In this document: positions 5,938 through 11,710 of the stretch, in pieces
Position numbering within the stretch: position 1 is the stretch's first letter
Layout: each line of letters starts with the position of its first letter
From: an uncultured Anaerobutyricum sp.
GTDB taxonomy: Bacteria; Bacillota; Clostridia; Lachnospirales; Lachnospiraceae
NCBI RefSeq assembly: GCF_934307085.1
Contig: NZ_CAKRCF010000064.1
Location: forward strand, 1-11,710
Length of the DNA: 11,710 bases
Direction of reading: 5' to 3'
Made by a program: the position numbers and the translations under genes
The notes under the pieces: model-generated
Seen by the model: the letters and a program-made list of their open reading frames with translations, nothing else
Told to the model about the DNA's origin: nothing
The model's database searches: none

Positions 5938-6898
5938 AGAAGAAGGTCTTATTTTAGAAGCAAAACATGTGACAAAAAAGTTCCCTCTGACAAAGGACAA
6001 AGAGCTGATTGCCAATAATGATGTCAGTCTGAAGTTTTATAAGGGACAAACATTAGGAATTGTAGGAGAGAGCGGATGTGGAAAGTCCACATTCATGAGG
6101 ATGATGGTACAGCTTGAAAACCCAACATCAGGAGAGATTCTTTTCAAAGGGAAGAATATTGCGAAGATGAGTGGAGAAGAGCTTCGGAAAAACCGCAGAA
6201 ATGTACAGATGGTTTTTCAGAATCCATCTACTTCATTTAATCCTAAAATGAAGGTCAGAGATATTATCTGTGAACCACTTATGAACTTTGGTCTTATTAA
6301 GAAAAAGGAAAAGAATGCTGTTGCCAGAAAGTATTTAGAAATGGTAGAATTGCCAGGAGATTTTGTTGATCGCTATCCACATAATATGAGTGGAGGACAG
6401 CGCCAAAGAGTAGGAATTGCCAGAGCGATTACATTAGAACCGGAGATTATTTTCTGTGATGAATCTACATCGGCTTTGGATGTTTCGGTACAAAAGACAA
6501 TATTACAGTTGCTTGTAAGGCTTCAAAAAGAAAAAGGAATTGCTATTGGTTTCATATGTCATGATTTAGCTATGATTTCAAGCATAGCACATCAGATTGC
6601 TGTAATGTATATGGGAAATATTGTAGAGATTTTGCCAGGAGAGGCTGTAGCCCAAGCAAAACATCCATACACAAAGGCTTTGTTACAGTCTGTGTTTGAC
6701 CTTCATATGGATTTTAAAAAGCCAATAGAGGCATTAGAAGATGAAGTTTCGGGAGCAATTGGAGACTTAAGAGGATGTCCATTTCAGAATCGCTGTTCCT
6801 ATTGTATGAAGAGATGTCAGGAAGAAAAACCTGCTTTAAAAACAATCGGTGAAGATCATGAGGTGGCCTGCCATCTTATAAATGACATGAATTTTTGA
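5930..6898 (+). CDS. ABC transporter ATP-binding protein, DppF/OppF family with Cys-rich C-terminus
   Basis: The second ATPase of the importer, 322 residues. Walker A GESGCGKST (46-54), Q-loop Gln97, signature MSGGQ (153-157), Walker B IIFCDE (173-178) and H-loop His211 are all present. Ser179 replaces the usual proline after the Walker B glutamate (DEST instead of DEPT). The C-terminal oligopeptide/dipeptide extension has cysteines at 283, 289, 292, 296 and 314 (GCPFQNRCSYCMKRC, then VACHL). In related Opp/Dpp ATPases this conserved Cys set has been reported to hold an iron-sulfur cluster; whether it does here is inference. The start overlaps the upstream ATPase gene by 8 nt, with a GGGGGAG ribosome site inside that gene. 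It is the last gene of the operon and is followed by a strong terminator. Confidence 0.92.
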   Translation: MSKEEGLILEAKHVTKKFPLTKDKELIANNDVSLKFYKGQTLGIVGESGCGKSTFMRMMVQLENPTSGEILFKGKNIAKMSGEELRKNRRNVQMVFQNPSTSFNPKMKVRDIICEPLMNFGLIKKKEKNAVARKYLEMVELPGDFVDRYPHNMSGGQRQRVGIARAITLEPEIIFCDESTSALDVSVQKTILQLLVRLQKEKGIAIGFICHDLAMISSIAHQIAVMYMGNIVEILPGEAVAQAKHPYTKALLQSVFDLHMDFKKPIEALEDEVSGAIGDLRGCPFQNRCSYCMKRCQEEKPALKTIGEDHEVACHLINDMNF

Positions 6899-6921
6899 TA
6901 TGGACGATCATGATGAAAAGT

Positions 6922-6974
6922 CGTAAATTGTATTATATAAAGTAGTTTTATATAGTATAATTTATGGCTTTTTG
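6922..6974 (+). terminator. Intrinsic terminator of the transporter operon
   Basis: Arms at 6922-6941 and 6947-6966 form a continuous 20-bp stem (three G-U pairs, otherwise Watson-Crick) with a 5-nt loop GTAGT, followed by GC and five T (6969-6973). The stem is almost entirely A-U, so it relies on length rather than GC content. It lies 24 nt after the last transporter stop codon. Confidence 0.82.
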
Positions 6975-7032
6975 TATTTAATTAGACATGATTAAAAAAA
7001 TAATAACCGTATAATATGACCTCAGAGTGTGG

Positions 7033-7106
7033 CTGAAAAATGCTTTCTGCAAGTAAAAATACTAAAGAAAGTATTTTACTTGCAGAAACTAGGCATATTT
7101 TTCGGT
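7033..7106. terminator. Large hairpin, probable terminator of the minus-strand glycerophosphotransferase gene
   Basis: An inner stem of about 20 bp with one bulge pairs TTTCTGCAAGTA... (from 7044) with ...TACTTGCAGAAA (to 7088). An outer stem pairs CTGAAAAATGC (7033-7043) with GCATATTTTTCGG (7093-7105), with an AT bulge. On the minus strand the inner stem is followed by GC and ATTTTT, which fits termination of the gene ending at 7140. On the plus strand a T5 run also follows, so it can back up the terminator at 6922-6974. Confidence 0.65.
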
Positions 7107-7139
7107 TATTTATTTATGTTTGTTTCTTGGAGCAAATTA

Positions 7140-8354
7140 TTATTTTGTAGTTTTCATTAATTCAATGATACGTTCTGTGGCATGACCATCACAGCTTCCC
7201 ATGAATTTTTCTTTAAAGTCAATGACTTTCTGCTTATCAAACTGTATATCAATATTTTTAATACTATCTAAAAGTTCATCTTCTGTCTGAACGATAGGAC
7301 CTGGAGTAAATTCAGAGTAGTCATAGTAGAAACCTCTCCAGTCACAGTAGTTATCATAATCATAGGCATAGAAAATCATAGGCTTCTCAAAGAGTGAATA
7401 TTCAAATACAAGTGAAGAATAGTCTGAAATACAAATGTCCGCACAGCAAAGTAAATCTTCGATAGTAAGATCCTTCGTTAAATCTCTTGCAAAATGCTGT
7501 AATTCTTCCGGAATAACAGGTGGTTTTTTAACAAATGGATGGTGTTTACAAACAAGAACATACTCATCTCCAAGTTCCTGGAAAAAACGCTCGAAATCAA
7601 TTCGGTTTGGAGATTTAGCAGTAGCAACATGACCTCGGAACGTAGGAGCATAAAGAATAACTTTTTTGTCTTTCGCTTCTGGCATAATCTCATATAATTT
7701 CTGTTTACGGCTTTCTACAAATTTTTTGTCGTAGAATTGATCGGTACGGCTAACACCAGTAGCTTTTACAATACCTTTAGGAAGATGCATAGCTTCCTCA
7801 TATGCCCAGATAACTTCTGGACTGCTGACGGTTACGTGAGTAAGATTACCATAGTTTGGATATTTATCTAAAGTAGCGGCAGAAGAACCAAATTTTAATT
7901 CTGCAGTACTTCGACCAAACTTCTTAAAGGCACCACAGGCATGCCAGAGATTAATAGCTACCGTTTCCTTTCTTAATGGGATGGAAGAAAGAATTAAAGA
8001 TGCATCATCAACAAATACATATTTTGCTGTTGCCAGTTCTTTTAACATTTCATTGACACGTTTTGTATACTCACGACCACGAATGAAGTTAAACTGTACA
8101 TATGCACAGTTTAAATCATATTCACCAGATTCTTCGAGAGCCTTGTAAATAAGCTCAAAAGAATTTGAAAGTTTTGTGAAACGCATCTCTAAAAAGAGAA
8201 CTTTATTCTCCTGTACAGGTTCGTTACAATAAGAAGAATATATTTTTGGGAAATATACTTTGTAGCGATAGTGTTTGCGGATTTGTCTTAATTTGGAAAT
8301 AAATTTTTTCTTGTATTTTTTTAGTTTTTTGGATAATGCTGATTTTTTTGCCAT
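7140..8354 (-). CDS. CDP-glycerol glycerophosphotransferase family protein (TagB/TagF-like)
   Basis: A 404-residue enzyme of the Glyphos_transf family, which transfers glycerol-phosphate or a similar polyol-phosphate from a CDP-activated donor to a growing wall, capsule or teichoic-acid-like polymer on the inner face of the membrane. Family motifs run in order: LWHACGAFKKFG (136-147; the usual form is WHG, here WHA), ATGVSRTDQFY (198-208), ILYAPTFRG (233-241), CKHHPF (269-274), and CISDYSSLVFEYSLFEKP (308-325). Two conserved histidines, in WH and in KHHP, match those implicated in catalysis in TagF. The first 33 residues are extremely basic and could bind membrane phospholipids; there is no membrane segment. 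The length suits a single catalytic domain, like TagB. AAGGAG lies 9 nt before the ATG. A metalloprotease gene sits 56 nt upstream on the same strand, so they may share a transcript. Exact donor and acceptor are unknown. Confidence 0.87.
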   Translation of the reverse strand: MAKKSALSKKLKKYKKKFISKLRQIRKHYRYKVYFPKIYSSYCNEPVQENKVLFLEMRFTKLSNSFELIYKALEESGEYDLNCAYVQFNFIRGREYTKRVNEMLKELATAKYVFVDDASLILSSIPLRKETVAINLWHACGAFKKFGRSTAELKFGSSAATLDKYPNYGNLTHVTVSSPEVIWAYEEAMHLPKGIVKATGVSRTDQFYDKKFVESRKQKLYEIMPEAKDKKVILYAPTFRGHVATAKSPNRIDFERFFQELGDEYVLVCKHHPFVKKPPVIPEELQHFARDLTKDLTIEDLLCCADICISDYSSLVFEYSLFEKPMIFYAYDYDNYCDWRGFYYDYSEFTPGPIVQTEDELLDSIKNIDIQFDKQKVIDFKEKFMGSCDGHATERIIELMKTTK

Positions 8355-8410
8355 AGTGAAATACTCCTTTGTGTTAAATAGATAGTTTAGTATTATTGAA
8401 AATATCTGTT

Positions 8411-9151
8411 TTAAATTAGAGAAATCAGATTTGCAGTTAATGCAGATATAATTCCGATGGAAGAAATTAGGAGATTCCAGCGAAAAAGAATATCAATACT
8501 ATACTGTAGATTCCAGTGAAATAAAACAGAAAGACCTGAGAGAATAAGAAAAAATGCTTCAAGAAAGATCAGGCCTTTGCCGGCAAGCTGTAAATCCTGC
8601 CGGCTTAACTCCATATTTAAAGAAATTCCCATAATTATATAAAGGAATACAAACAGAAAGATTATATCAGAAGGTTGTAGTTGTTGCAAGGCTTTCAGGA
8701 AAATTGTCGAATCCTTCTGAAAAGAATTAGGTAATGTACGAATAGCATCTGGGAGAAAAAGGCTGATAATATAAATAACAGCCGGTCCAAATAGCAATGG
8801 TCCAATACCAATAAAAAACTGCCCGAAATCTCCCTGAAGTTTTTGTAAAAAAGATCGATTCTCATGGTGCATCTTCACAAATCCTAGAGTACCTCCAGAA
8901 CGAAGTGCCTTTTTTGTGGTACGGTAAAGACAAATTTGGTCAATCTTGTATCCAAATAAAAGTCCAAAGAACAAATGCCCGAGTTCATGAACAGGGGTTC
9001 CTATCAAATTAAAAAAATCTAAAATGAGAAAAGAACTGTTTTTACGTGAAAAATTCTGAATCGCCGCATGACGGGTTTGCCCCATAATAAATCCCAAAAG
9101 AACAAGAATCAGAAGCAGCTTCAGATTGAGTTGTAAAAAAAAGGTAATCAT
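8411..9151 (-). CDS. M50-like integral membrane zinc metalloprotease (HELGH protein)
   Basis: A 246-residue hydrophobic protein with about five or six predicted membrane segments (near 8-24, 44-66, 111-133, 163-179, 193-212, 224-244). The motif VHELGHLFFG (54-63) gives the two zinc-binding histidines 55 and 59 and catalytic Glu56. A later LNMELSRQDL (178-187) sits in a position where M50-type proteases supply the third zinc ligand, possibly Asp186. The classical NxxPxxxLDG motif of site-2 proteases is not present, so this is a distant M50-like family. Its substrate is unknown; related enzymes cut membrane-bound regulators or remnant signal peptides. GGAGAG precedes the ATG at 9151. It is the first gene of the minus-strand pair, 56 nt from the glycerophosphotransferase. 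The fold and protease activity are inferred from the motif. Confidence 0.68.
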   Translation of the reverse strand: MITFFLQLNLKLLLILVLLGFIMGQTRHAAIQNFSRKNSSFLILDFFNLIGTPVHELGHLFFGLLFGYKIDQICLYRTTKKALRSGGTLGFVKMHHENRSFLQKLQGDFGQFFIGIGPLLFGPAVIYIISLFLPDAIRTLPNSFQKDSTIFLKALQQLQPSDIIFLFVFLYIIMGISLNMELSRQDLQLAGKGLIFLEAFFLILSGLSVLFHWNLQYSIDILFRWNLLISSIGIISALTANLISLI

Positions 9152-9187
9152 ATAGACTCTCCATAAAATAATTTGGTTTATGTGAAC

Positions 9188-9211
9188 AACAGATTAAATG
9201 AGAAATCTGTT
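9188..9211. promoter_or_regulatory. Inverted repeat in the divergent intergenic region
   Basis: AACAGATT (9188-9195) and AATCTGTT (9204-9211) form a perfect 8-bp inverted repeat with an 8-nt spacer, 37 bp from the metalloprotease start. It could be an operator or a 5' UTR hairpin. The minus-strand promoter itself could not be identified with confidence. Confidence 0.35.
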
Positions 9212-9270
9212 TGCAAACTGCACAGGTATAGAACCTCTTAGCAGTGTATGAATTAATATAACATTTAATA

Positions 9271-9297
9271 TTGAAATTTTTGTGAAAAGCGTATAAT
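9271..9297 (+). promoter_or_regulatory. Putative promoter of the Lys/Glu-rich membrane protein gene
   Basis: TTGAAA (9271-9276) and a consensus TATAAT (9292-9297) are separated by 15 nt, shorter than the ideal 17. The predicted transcript start is about 60 nt before the ATG at 9363. Confidence 0.45.
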
Positions 9298-9362
9298 ATA
9301 GATGTAATATGGCTTATTCTATAATTTGCCATTAGTACATAAGGAAAAGAGGGAAAGAAGAA

Positions 9363-10325
9363 ATGAGTCTTATGATTGGAGCTGTAGTAATTGTTATCAT
9401 CATTGCCGGAGCTGCTTTTTTTATATCCACTAAGAATGCTACACAGAGTAGCGAAAAAAACGAAGCAGCGGGAAAACAGGAAAGTAAAAGAAACGAAACA
9501 AAAGTAATGCAGGAGAAAACAGAGTCTGTTAAAACACAGGCTGTAAAAGCTGAAGAACGGAAAGCTAATGTAGAACGCAATAAGAAAGAGGCAGTAGGAG
9601 AAAAGGAAAAAAAGATAATATCTGAAAAGCAAACAGAAAAAAATGTAGAAAAGTCGGATTTTAGAGAGAAAAATAAACAAAAAGAGCAGTTATATTATTA
9701 TATCAATCATGAACTGCAGACACTTTTTAATATATATAATAACGGGGAATGGGATAATATCCAGAAGCTAGGAGAGATTGAACCATCATTATATAAAGAA
9801 AAGGAAGAAATTATTGAAGGACTGCCTTCTTTTACAGGGACAATGGTAAAAAAATATTTTTCCTGTATTGATTTTAAAGAAGAGAACGATAAAATCGTCG
9901 GTTATATAAAAGATAAAGAACACTTAAAAGAAGCATTTTTGCAGTTTATGATGCCGTTTTACCCATATTATTATAAACAGTTAAGTGAGGGAGGACTTCA
10001 CCATACTGCATTACTTCAACCTAATACACTTCGCCTGTTTCAGCAGCTTACGGGTAAAAAGTTCCGTCCGGGATACCGCAACCGCTATACAACAGGAGTT
10101 CGTGCTTTTGAGTGGGATAAGAACCGTTATAAAGTCTATAGAAAAGATGGTAAACTTTTATGTGATGCTGTTTTTGGCACGGACGGAATTATAGAAGGTT
10201 ACGGTCAAAAGAAATATATAGATGAAACACATCCTGATTGGAATATTATAGAAGAAGGCAACTGGAAAGATGGCAGATTTAAAGGTACAATTTTACGGTA
10301 TGAATACAAAAAGTCTGTGAAATAA
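9363..10325 (+). CDS. Membrane-anchored protein with Lys/Glu-rich stalk, unknown function
   Basis: Not a family I recognise. The 320 residues divide in three: a single N-terminal membrane segment (about 4-22) with no lipobox or clear cleavage site; a low-complexity linker rich in Lys, Glu, Asn and Gln (about 25-108), likely an extended or coiled-coil stalk; and a folded C-terminal domain (about 109-320) rich in Tyr, Phe and Trp. Near the end, EEGNWKDGRFKGTILRYEY (297-315) resembles one MORN-type strand pair, and DGKLLCDAVFGTDGIIEGYG (262-281) may be a related beta hairpin. Three positive residues soon after the membrane segment leave the topology open. Start is ATG 9363 behind GAGGGA. It is divergent from the metalloprotease gene, 211 bp away; no clear terminator follows, so some transcripts could run into pta. 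Confidence 0.7.
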   Translation: MSLMIGAVVIVIIIAGAAFFISTKNATQSSEKNEAAGKQESKRNETKVMQEKTESVKTQAVKAEERKANVERNKKEAVGEKEKKIISEKQTEKNVEKSDFREKNKQKEQLYYYINHELQTLFNIYNNGEWDNIQKLGEIEPSLYKEKEEIIEGLPSFTGTMVKKYFSCIDFKEENDKIVGYIKDKEHLKEAFLQFMMPFYPYYYKQLSEGGLHHTALLQPNTLRLFQQLTGKKFRPGYRNRYTTGVRAFEWDKNRYKVYRKDGKLLCDAVFGTDGIIEGYGQKKYIDETHPDWNIIEEGNWKDGRFKGTILRYEYKKSVK

Positions 10326-10398
10326 TTGAATTTTCTATAATTATAAAGTTATGTATAGAGAAAAATGCACAAAATCTTGTATTTTCTTTCGAAATAAC

Positions 10399-10427
10399 TT
10401 GAAAACCTGAAACAAAACCGATACAAT
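10399..10427 (+). promoter_or_regulatory. Promoter of pta
   Basis: TTGAAA (10399-10404) and TACAAT (10422-10427), each one mismatch from consensus, have the ideal 17-nt spacer. Transcription is predicted to start near 10434, leaving about 170 nt of leader. Confidence 0.68.
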
Positions 10428-10433
10428 AAAAAC

Positions 10434-10602
10434 TGTGTGTTGAAGTTCGAAAGAACAGGGAATATGACGTACACGCGAATCCGATATGTGATTTGTATTC
10501 GAACTAAGAAAAAAGTCAAAATTTAAAACGGATTTTCTTAGTTAAATTATTTTAGTTTATTTGGATTTAATAAAATGGATGAATAACAGGAGGTAATAAA
10601 AA
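10434..10602 (+). promoter_or_regulatory. Structured pta leader with two mutually exclusive helices
   Basis: Helix A pairs AGTTCGAA (10444-10451) with TTCGAACT (10498-10505). Helix B pairs AACTAAGAAAA (10502-10512) with TTTTCTTAGTT (10533-10543), 11 perfect base pairs. The two share bases 10502-10505 and cannot both form completely. A small hairpin GTTC-GAAA-GAAC (10445-10456), closed by a GNRA-type tetraloop, competes with helix A as well. The ribosome site AGGAGG (10588-10593) lies outside both, 9 nt from the ATG. No long T run follows helix B, so a terminator is not evident. I recognise no known riboswitch class. Switching is inference; the complementarity is seen. Confidence 0.42.
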
Positions 10603-11562
10603 ATGTTTAAAAAATTAGCGGAACAGTTAAAGGCAAACGCACGTACTATCGTTTTCACAGAGGGAACAGATGCCCGTATTCTTGAAGCAGCAGATAAGCT
10701 GACAACAGAAGGCATCCTTGGAGTTATCCTTCTTGGAAAGGTTGACGAAGTAAAGAGTGCAGCAAAAGAAGCTGGTTTTAATATTGAAAAATGTCAGATT
10801 ATCGACCCAGAACAGTATGCAGAAATCGATGCTATGGTTGATGAGATGGTAACATTAAGAAAAGGTAAGATGACACCAGAGCAGGTTCGTGAAGCTCTTT
10901 CCAAATCAAACTATTTCGGAACAATGTTAGTAAAGATGGGCAAAGCAGATTGTCTTTTAGGTGGAGCAACATACTCTACAGCAGATACTGTACGTCCTGC
11001 ATTACAGTTAATTAAAACAAAACCAGGCAATAAGATTGTAAGCTCCTGCTTCATCATGGTAAAAGGTGATAAAAAGTTAGCAATGGGTGACTGTGCAATC
11101 AACATTGCTCCAAACGAAGACGAATTAGCAGAAATCGCTATTGAGACTGCTAAGACAGCTAAAATCTTTGGTATCGATCCAAAGGTAGCTATGTTATCCT
11201 ACTCTACATATGGTTCAGGAAAAGGCGAGATGGTTACATTAATGGCTAACGCTACAAAGAAAGTAAAAGAGATGGCTCCAGATTTAGATATCGATGGAGA
11301 ACTTCAGTTTGATGCTGCTGTAGCACCAGAAGTTGCAAAAGTAAAATGCGCAGGTTCTACAGTTGCTGGACAGGCAAATACTTTCATCTTCCCAGAAATC
11401 AGTGCTGGTAATATCGGCTATAAGATTGCAGCTCGTCTTGGTGAGTATGAAGCAATCGGACCAGTTCTTCAGGGACTTAATGCACCAATCAATGACTTAA
11501 GCCGTGGATGTAACGCTCAGGAAGTTTACAAGATGGCTCTCGTAACTGCAGCATTAAGCTAA
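10603..11562 (+). CDS. pta: Phosphate acetyltransferase (class I Pta)
   Basis: Cytoplasmic enzyme (EC 2.3.1.8) interconverting acetyl-CoA + phosphate and acetyl phosphate + CoA; with acetate kinase it makes ATP during acetate formation. The 319 residues match the short class I form (about 320-335), with no N-terminal DRTGG/AAA-like regulatory domains. Characteristic stretches are LGGATYSTADTVRPALQLI (119-137), MGDCAINIAP (161-170), LSYSTYGSGKGE (198-209), DGELQFDAA (231-239), GQANTFIFPEISAGNIGYK (256-274) and GPVLQGLNAPINDLSRGCN (286-304). Ser300 and Arg301 in DLSRG correspond to the catalytic Ser-Arg pair known from the Methanosarcina enzyme. AGGAGG lies 9 nt before the ATG, and the strong promoter and ribosome site suit a highly expressed gene. 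The usual neighbour ackA is not in the remaining 148 bases but may follow. Confidence 0.96.
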   Translation: MFKKLAEQLKANARTIVFTEGTDARILEAADKLTTEGILGVILLGKVDEVKSAAKEAGFNIEKCQIIDPEQYAEIDAMVDEMVTLRKGKMTPEQVREALSKSNYFGTMLVKMGKADCLLGGATYSTADTVRPALQLIKTKPGNKIVSSCFIMVKGDKKLAMGDCAINIAPNEDELAEIAIETAKTAKIFGIDPKVAMLSYSTYGSGKGEMVTLMANATKKVKEMAPDLDIDGELQFDAAVAPEVAKVKCAGSTVAGQANTFIFPEISAGNIGYKIAARLGEYEAIGPVLQGLNAPINDLSRGCNAQEVYKMALVTAALS

Positions 11563-11710
11563 TTACTATTTAATTCATTAAGAGACAGACGCCCGGGAAG
11601 AGATAAGATATCCTATATTTGTGACTTTAGTCGCTACGATAAATCGTCTTCTATGAAAAGGCCGACATGAAAAGTTATTGATTTTGACTCAGTTGTACAA
11701 AACACAAAGT
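11563..11710. other. Intergenic sequence downstream of pta, no gene seen
   Basis: No ORF or convincing intrinsic terminator is seen. A TTGACT at 11684-11689 could be a -35 box on the plus strand, but its -10 box would fall at the window edge or beyond it, so this cannot be judged. ACGA/TCGT and GACT/AGTC are only short stems around 11622-11647. Confidence 0.5.

Noticed and set aside
7040..7150. Plus-strand ORF of 36 codons downstream of the transporter operon
   Set aside because: It runs through a terminator hairpin and into the antisense end of the neighbouring gene, and lacks a Shine-Dalgarno.
7435..7693. Small ORFs on both strands inside the glycerophosphotransferase gene
   Set aside because: They lie wholly within a gene with clear family motifs and have no ribosome sites that stand out.
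9042..9680. Minus-strand ORF of 212 codons, very rich in Phe, Tyr, Ser and Cys
   Set aside because: It is the antisense shadow of the A-rich Lys/Glu linker of the gene at 9363-10325 and overlaps the start of the metalloprotease; the odd composition is explained by complementing AAA/GAA codons.
1..11710. CRISPR array, phage genes or defence system
   Set aside because: No regularly spaced repeats, Cas, phage structural or toxin-antitoxin-like genes are visible in any frame; most of the window is ordinary transport, wall and central metabolism.

Overview
The window looks like chromosomal DNA of a low-GC Gram-positive anaerobe, most likely a clostridium of the family Lachnospiraceae. The evidence is AT-rich sequence with strong AGGAGG ribosome sites and TTGAAA/TATAAT promoters, a clostridial-type 23S rRNA 3' end, a Gram-positive lipoprotein transporter, a CDP-glycerol transferase family gene and a class I phosphate acetyltransferase. 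Genus and species cannot be read from this alone.

Layout: (1) positions 1-40 are the 3' end of a 23S rRNA. It is closed by a long, nearly symmetric hairpin (90-154) that also works for the convergent gene, and no 5S rRNA follows. (2) 158-275 is a compact two-hairpin block whose minus-strand end resembles the right end (omegaRNA 3' end) of TnpB-type IS200/IS605 elements. It would lie in the 3' UTR of a minus-strand DUF4097 beta-solenoid-like protein (278-1099). (3) 1124-1694 is a gene-free regulatory region with back-to-back promoters, repeated and palindromic TGACAT motifs over the -35 box, and a structured leader of about 240 nt. (4) 1695-6898 is a five-gene ABC importer operon of the peptide/nickel family, ordered permease, permease, lipoprotein receptor, ATPase, ATPase. 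It ends in a 20-bp AU-rich terminator. (5) 7140-9151 is a minus-strand pair, an M50-like membrane metalloprotease followed by a CDP-glycerol glycerophosphotransferase-family enzyme. (6) 9363-10325 is a divergent, membrane-anchored Lys/Glu-rich protein of unknown function. (7) 10603-11562 is pta, behind a strong promoter and a leader that can form two mutually exclusive helices. The last 148 bases hold no gene I can support.

How the genes work together: the importer operon is a complete machine, with receptor outside, two membrane subunits and two cytoplasmic ATPases. The permeases resemble the NikB/NikC branch as much as DppB/DppC, so the substrate (peptide, nickel chelate or other) is open. 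The glycerophosphotransferase points to teichoic-acid-like or capsular polymer synthesis at the membrane, and the co-oriented metalloprotease may be co-transcribed with it. Pta is central acetate/acetyl-CoA metabolism and its usual partner ackA may lie just beyond the window. I see no CRISPR array, intact transposase, phage gene or tRNA. The most unusual signals are RNA-level: the omegaRNA-like block, the transporter leader and the switch-like pta leader.
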